19,521 nt of DNA from JAIPJA01 sp964390115 (GTDB lineage Bacteria; Patescibacteriota; Patescibacteriia; Patescibacteriales; UBA12465), in NCBI GenBank assembly GCA_964390115.1, contig CAYMGT010000012.1, forward strand, positions 1-19,521. Direction: 5' to 3'. Positions 15,225-19,521 of this stretch are shown here, one piece after another (the stretch's first letter is position 1; each line of letters starts with the position of its first letter). The notes under the pieces are model-generated. The model ran no database searches and was not told the DNA's origin. It saw nothing but the letters and a program-made list of their open reading frames with translations. Made by a program: the position numbers and the translations under genes.

Positions 15225-15998
15225 ATGAAAATAATTTCCTGGAATATCAATGGTATTAGGGCAGTTTTAAAAAAAGGTTTTTTGGATTTCTTAAGTCAAG
15301 AAAAACCAGATATTTGTGGTTTGCAAGAGATAAAAATATCAGAACTAGCTAGAGAAAAAGAGAACTTTAATTTTTTAGGCTATAAAGATTATTTTAATAG
15401 TGCTAAGCGACCTGGTTATAGTGGAACTGCTATTTTAGTAAGAAAAGATTTAGTTAAAGAAGTTATGGGTATAAAAAATGGTTTTGGGAAGGAGATCTTT
15501 GATTTAGAGGGTAGGGTACAAATATTAGAGTTAAAAAAATATTATATTTTAAATATTTATTTTCCTAATGCTAATTCAGAGCTATCTCGTTTAGACTATA
15601 AAAGGCAGTTTAATGCTTATATTTTAAAAAATATTGAAAAACTGGAAAAAATTAAGCCGGTTGTTGTTATGGGCGACTATAATGTAGCCTTTTCAGAAAT
15701 AGATTTAGCTAGACCTAAGGCCAATATTGGTAGTCCCGGATTTACTTATGAAGAAAGAGAAGATATGTCTAAATTTTTAAACTTTGGGCTAAAAGATAGC
15801 TTTCGGGCCTTAAATGGAGATAAGATAAAGTATTCTTGGTGGAGTTATCGAGCTATGGCAAGGCAAAGAAATGTTGGTTGGCGTATTGATTATTTACTGG
15901 TTTCTGCTAAATTAATAAAAATGACAGATAAGGCTTTTATTTTAGATAAGGTCATGGGCTCTGATCATGCACCTGTGGGTATAACTATTAAAGAATAA
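15225..15998 (+). CDS. xthA: Exodeoxyribonuclease III (AP endonuclease family)
   Basis: Mg-dependent exonuclease and apurinic/apyrimidinic endonuclease of base-excision repair. All active-site motifs are visible: Asn7 (SWNINGIR), Glu35 (LQEIK), Tyr112 (NIYFPNAN), Asp151 and Asn153 (GDYNVA), 'RQRNVGWRIDYLLVS', and Asp247-His248 (GSDHAPV). The length of 257 aa is normal for the ExoA/XthA branch. The ATG is preceded by an A/T-rich 50 nt reaching to the gap, with only a weak purine stretch (AAGAAAAG) about 10 nt upstream. leuS follows after 4 nt, so the two are probably co-transcribed. Confidence 0.95.
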   Translation: MKIISWNINGIRAVLKKGFLDFLSQEKPDICGLQEIKISELAREKENFNFLGYKDYFNSAKRPGYSGTAILVRKDLVKEVMGIKNGFGKEIFDLEGRVQILELKKYYILNIYFPNANSELSRLDYKRQFNAYILKNIEKLEKIKPVVVMGDYNVAFSEIDLARPKANIGSPGFTYEEREDMSKFLNFGLKDSFRALNGDKIKYSWWSYRAMARQRNVGWRIDYLLVSAKLIKMTDKAFILDKVMGSDHAPVGITIKE

Positions 15999-16002
15999 TA
16001 AT

Positions 16003-18447
16003 ATGGAAAATAATAAATATAGTCCTGAGATAATTGAGCCAAAATGGCAAAAATATTGGCAAGAAAATAATACTTTTAAGGTTGAGGATAATTCTAAAAA
16101 ACCTAAGAAGTTTATTTTAGTAGAGTTTCCTTATCCTTCTGGAGCAGGCTTGCATGTGGGGCACGTTCGTTCCTATACGGCTTTAGATGTCTATAGTCGT
16201 TATCAAAGACTGAAAGGTTTTAATGTTCTTTATCCCATGGGTTGGGACGCCTTTGGCTTGCCAACAGAAAATTATGCCATTAAGCATAAAATACAACCAC
16301 AAAAAGCTACTGAAGATAATATTAAAAAGTTTAAAAAGCAATTAGAAATTTTAGGCATTTCTTATGATTGGTCTAGAGAAATAAATACCACTTCACCGGA
16401 ATACTATAAGTGGACTCAGTGGATATTTTTACAATTATTTAAGCATAATTTAGCCTATAAACACAAAATGCCTATAAACTGGTGTCCTAGTTGTAAAATA
16501 GGTTTAGCTAATGAAGAAGTGGTTGATGGTAAATGTGAACGCTGTGGAGCTTTAACAACCAAGAAAGAAAAGGAGCAGTGGATGTTAAAGATTACTGACT
16601 ATGCCGATAGATTAATTAAAGATTTAGAGACAGTCGATTTTTTAGATAAAATAAAAAATCAACAAATAAACTGGATAGGTAAAAGTGAAGGAGCGGAAAT
16701 AGTTTTTAATATAGAGAGTAAAGAAATTAAAGTTTTTACCACTCGTCCTGATACTATTTTTGGGGCTACTTATTTAGTTCTTTCTCCTGAACATGATTTA
16801 GTTTCTCAGATTGTAAAAGATTCACATAAAGATGAAGTAGCTCAGTATATAAAAGAAGCAAAAAATAAATCAGATTTAGAAAGAACAAAATTACAAAAAG
16901 AAAAAACAGGTGTATTTACAGGCTCTTATGCTACCCATCCAATAACTCAAGAAAAAATTCCTGTTTACTTAGCTGATTATGTTTTAGCTTCTTATGGCTT
17001 TGGGGCTATTATGGCTGTACCTGCTCACGATCAAAGAGACTTTGACTTTGCTCAGAAGTATAAGTTGGAAATTAAGTCAGTCGTAGAAGAAGTTAAACAA
17101 AATGACTTTGATAAAATTAATGTTAACAAGGAGTCAGTCTTTACAGGAGAAGGGATAGTTATAGAATCTGATTTTTTAAATGGTTTAAAGAGTGAAGAAG
17201 CTAAAGACAAAATTATTAATTATTTAGAGGATAAAGGTTTGGGCAAAAAAACTATAAATTACAAATTAAGAGATTGGATTTTTTCTCGTCAGCATTATTG
17301 GGGGGAGCCCATTCCTATTATTTACTGTGATAAATGTGGCGTAGTGCCCGTGCCTGAAAAAGATCTACCAGTAATCTTGCCTCAAGTAGAAAATTATGAA
17401 CCTACTGATACAGGGGAATCTCCTTTAGCTAAAATTGATAGTTTTGTAAATACAATTTGTCCTAAGTGCAAGGCTAAAGCTAAGAGGGAAACCGATACTA
17501 TGCCTAACTGGGCAGGTTCTAGTTGGTATTGGCTTAGATATACTGATCCAACAAATGATCAAGCTCTAGCTTCTTTAGATAAAATGAAGTATTGGTTACC
17601 TGTAGATTTATATAACGGAGGTATGGAACATACTACTTTACACTTATTATACTCTCGTTTTTGGAATAAATTTCTATATGATATTGGCGTAGTGCCAACT
17701 TTAGAGCCATTCAAAAAAAGGGTTTCTCATGGCATGGTTTTAGCGGAAGATGGTAGAAAAATGAGTAAATCGTATGGTAATGTTATTAATCCCGATGATA
17801 TGGTAGAAAAATATGGTGCCGATTCTTTACGTTTATATGAAATGTTTCTTGGTCCCTTTTCTGAAACTATTCCCTGGAGTGAACAAGGTCTTTCAGGGTG
17901 TTACAAGTTTTTAGACAAAATTTTTAATTATTTTTTAAACTACAAAGAGGTTAATTTTTTAGCCAGCACTGAAGATAGAGAGTTAACGATACTTTTACAT
18001 AAAACTATAAAAAAAGTTGGTCAAGATATAGTGGATTTTAAGTTTAATACAGCTGTCTCAGCTTTGATGATACTTTTAAATAAACTAAAAGAAAAAGATG
18101 TTAATTATTTCTATAGTTTAGTGGATATGAAAAAAATTATTGTTATTCTTTATCCCTTTGCTCCTCATTTAACTGCAGAGATTTGGTTCTGGTTGGAGAA
18201 AAAAGAAAAATTAGCAGATATTACTTGGCCAGAGTTTAATGAAAAGCTTATAGAGGAAGAGAAAATTAATTTTATTGTTCAAGTAAATGGTAAGCTTAGA
18301 GCTACTTTAAAAGTTAACTCAGATATATCGGAAAAAGAAGTTAAAGGCTTAGCTTTAAAAGATGAAGCCGTTTTAAAACAAATTGAAAATAAAGAAATTA
18401 AAAAGATTGTTTTTGTTCCTAAGCGATTAATTAATTTTGTCGTTTAG
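16003..18447 (+). CDS. leuS: Leucyl-tRNA synthetase
   Basis: Class I aminoacyl-tRNA synthetase charging tRNA-Leu. The HIGH signature is HVGH (residues 51-54) after 'PYPSGAGL', and KMSKS is at 586-590. A zinc-binding CPSC...CERC pair starts at Cys161, and a second Cys cluster (YCDKC...CPKC) precedes 'DTMPNWAGSSWYWLRYTDP'. The CP1 editing domain is intact, with 'TTRPDTIFGATYLVLSPEH' and 'GFGAIMAVPAHDQRDFDFA'. The anticodon-binding domain and C-terminal domain ('VQVNGKLRATLKV') complete it. The length of 814 aa is typical of bacterial LeuRS. It follows xthA by 4 nt with no Shine-Dalgarno sequence. Confidence 0.98.
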   Translation: MENNKYSPEIIEPKWQKYWQENNTFKVEDNSKKPKKFILVEFPYPSGAGLHVGHVRSYTALDVYSRYQRLKGFNVLYPMGWDAFGLPTENYAIKHKIQPQKATEDNIKKFKKQLEILGISYDWSREINTTSPEYYKWTQWIFLQLFKHNLAYKHKMPINWCPSCKIGLANEEVVDGKCERCGALTTKKEKEQWMLKITDYADRLIKDLETVDFLDKIKNQQINWIGKSEGAEIVFNIESKEIKVFTTRPDTIFGATYLVLSPEHDLVSQIVKDSHKDEVAQYIKEAKNKSDLERTKLQKEKTGVFTGSYATHPITQEKIPVYLADYVLASYGFGAIMAVPAHDQRDFDFAQKYKLEIKSVVEEVKQNDFDKINVNKESVFTGEGIVIESDFLNGLKSEEAKDKIINYLEDKGLGKKTINYKLRDWIFSRQHYWGEPIPIIYCDKCGVVPVPEKDLPVILPQVENYEPTDTGESPLAKIDSFVNTICPKCKAKAKRETDTMPNWAGSSWYWLRYTDPTNDQALASLDKMKYWLPVDLYNGGMEHTTLHLLYSRFWNKFLYDIGVVPTLEPFKKRVSHGMVLAEDGRKMSKSYGNVINPDDMVEKYGADSLRLYEMFLGPFSETIPWSEQGLSGCYKFLDKIFNYFLNYKEVNFLASTEDRELTILLHKTIKKVGQDIVDFKFNTAVSALMILLNKLKEKDVNYFYSLVDMKKIIVILYPFAPHLTAEIWFWLEKKEKLADITWPEFNEKLIEEEKINFIVQVNGKLRATLKVNSDISEKEVKGLALKDEAVLKQIENKEIKKIVFVPKRLINFVV

Positions 18448-18462
18448 TTTTTTTATTTAGTT

Positions 18463-18468
18463 TATAAT
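18463..18468 (+). promoter_or_regulatory. Possible -10 box ahead of the MFS gene
   Basis: A perfect TATAAT sits 10 nt before the ATG at 18479, which would give a leader of only a few nucleotides. No good -35 lies 16-18 bp upstream; TTGTCG at 18437-18442 is 20 bp away. No terminator hairpin is visible after leuS, so read-through is also possible. Confidence 0.4.
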
Positions 18469-18478
18469 TTTTTACATT

Positions 18479-19521
18479 ATGAAGTATTTTTCTGCTAAAC
18501 TCTCATCTGGCTTTATGGCTATTTATTCAGGTCGGATGATACTGACAATTAGTGGACAACTATTTGGTCTATTTTTACCAATTTTCTTGTATCAACTTTT
18601 TGACTTTAATTTAGCGTGGGTTTTAGTTTATTATTTTCTTCGTGATGGGGCTTATTTTTTTAGTTTACCTTTTGGATGTCGTCTTTTTATGAATAGGTTG
18701 GGTTTGAAAGATTCTTTACGTTTAGCTGTTATTCTGGGTAGTATTTTTTATTTATGTTTTTATATAATTGAAGAAATGTTTGGTATTCCTCAAGCTAGTT
18801 TTGACGCTGCTATTTGGATAATGTCTATTTTGGGAGTTAATTTAATTATTTTAACTCTGTTTAGGTTAAGTTATTGGGTACCACTTCATACTGATATAAC
18901 TAAGTTTACTAGTAAAATAGATAGAGCTAAACAACTTAGCTTGATGTCCATTTCTCAAGTTGTTTTAGGGGCTATGATGCCACTTTTAGCTGGTTGGATT
19001 TTAAATTACTATAATTATGGAGTATTGTTTCTACTGGGAACTGTAATTTTTCTTCTAGCCTTAATTCCTTTTGCAAAACTACCTAAAGTAGAGGAAAATT
19101 ATTCTTGGGGGTACAGACAAACTTTTAAAGAATTTTTATCAGCTAAGAGAAGAAAAACTTTAATTGCTTATATTGGTGATGGTGCAGAGAGTATGGTTGG
19201 TCTTATTATTTGGCCAATATTTATTTGGCAATTACTCGATGGTAATTATTTTGAAGTTGGTGTTATATCTTCTCTTATCGTTATAGTTACGGTTGCTTTG
19301 CAAATTGTGGTTGGAAAATACATAGATAAAGGGAATAAGCAGAAAATGCTTAAATATGGATCAGGTTTGTATGCTTTAGGGTGGGTTTTTAAAATTTTTA
19401 TAGCCACCGCTTTTCAAATATTTATTGCTTCTACCTATCATAGTCTAGTTAAGGTCTTTGCTCGAACATCTTTTGATACTTTAAATTATGAAATGGCAGC
19501 TGATCAGGGTCATTATGTTGA
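18479..19521 (+). CDS. MFS-like membrane transporter (3' end outside window)
   Basis: Open from the ATG at 18479 to the window edge, giving 347 residues without a stop. The protein is strongly hydrophobic, with about nine visible membrane segments, including 'QLFGLFLPIFLYQLF', 'IMSILGVNLIILTLF', 'VLFLLGTVIFLLALIPFAKLP' and 'VGVISSLIVIVTVALQIVVG'. The last is followed by 'KYIDKGNKQKML', a basic cytoplasmic loop of the kind seen between MFS helices. A long charged loop (about residues 208-230) divides the two halves, as in 12-helix MFS carriers. The substrate cannot be inferred. It starts 31 nt after leuS, perhaps from its own -10 box. The family assignment rests on topology and loop pattern only. 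Confidence 0.72.
   Translation, partial: MKYFSAKLSSGFMAIYSGRMILTISGQLFGLFLPIFLYQLFDFNLAWVLVYYFLRDGAYFFSLPFGCRLFMNRLGLKDSLRLAVILGSIFYLCFYIIEEMFGIPQASFDAAIWIMSILGVNLIILTLFRLSYWVPLHTDITKFTSKIDRAKQLSLMSISQVVLGAMMPLLAGWILNYYNYGVLFLLGTVIFLLALIPFAKLPKVEENYSWGYRQTFKEFLSAKRRKTLIAYIGDGAESMVGLIIWPIFIWQLLDGNYFEVGVISSLIVIVTVALQIVVGKYIDKGNKQKMLKYGSGLYALGWVFKIFIATAFQIFIASTYHSLVKVFARTSFDTLNYEMAADQGHYV

Overview
The window comes from a small, A/T-rich bacterial genome, most likely an ultra-small, fermentative member of the Patescibacteria/Candidate Phyla Radiation (CPR). This is inferred from several signs: tightly packed genes with TTA-rich leucine codons, almost no Shine-Dalgarno sequences, a fused ADP-forming acetyl-CoA synthetase beside a ferredoxin-dependent 2-oxoacid oxidoreductase, a reverse transcriptase with the motif of diversity-generating retroelements (DGRs), and a T4SS-pilin-like cysteine-rich protein. 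No rRNA, tRNA or CRISPR array is visible. Two runs of exactly 100 N (13603-13702 and 15075-15174) show that this is a scaffold of contigs, so gene order across them is provisional.

Layout. 1-818 holds the 3' part of a reverse transcriptase whose start lies outside the window. 845-10363 is a plus-strand block behind a good promoter: a one-pass membrane-anchored protein of unknown function, a small two-helix membrane protein, fused acetyl-CoA synthetase (ADP-forming), MurJ lipid II flippase, LepA/EF4, a 34-residue one-helix protein, RecJ and RNase HI. 10364-11760 holds one minus-strand AAA ATPase of the DUF4143 type with its own consensus promoter. It is bracketed by three copies of a 22-bp palindrome, one at the predicted transcription start and two at the 3' end. 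11780-15074 is a minus-strand oxidoreductase operon (gamma-delta-alpha-beta, read right to left) ending in a strong intrinsic terminator. It is broken by both assembly gaps and interrupted by a cysteine-rich, pilin-like fragment between the alpha and beta genes, which may be a misassembly. 15225-19521 is plus strand again: exonuclease III, leucyl-tRNA synthetase and a truncated MFS-like transporter.

How the genes work together. The oxidoreductase would convert pyruvate (or a related 2-oxoacid), CoA and ferredoxin to acetyl-CoA, CO2 and reduced ferredoxin. The acetyl-CoA synthetase would then recover ATP as acetyl-CoA becomes acetate. The rest is housekeeping (cell-wall precursor export, translation, DNA repair), apart from three accessory elements: the reverse transcriptase, the palindrome-flanked ATPase and the pilin-like fragment.

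The observations most worth following are the palindrome-flanked ATPase unit, the DGR-type reverse transcriptase at the left edge, the probable chimera in the oxidoreductase operon, the apparent leaderless gene starts, and an identical 11-nt stop/start overlap used twice in one operon.
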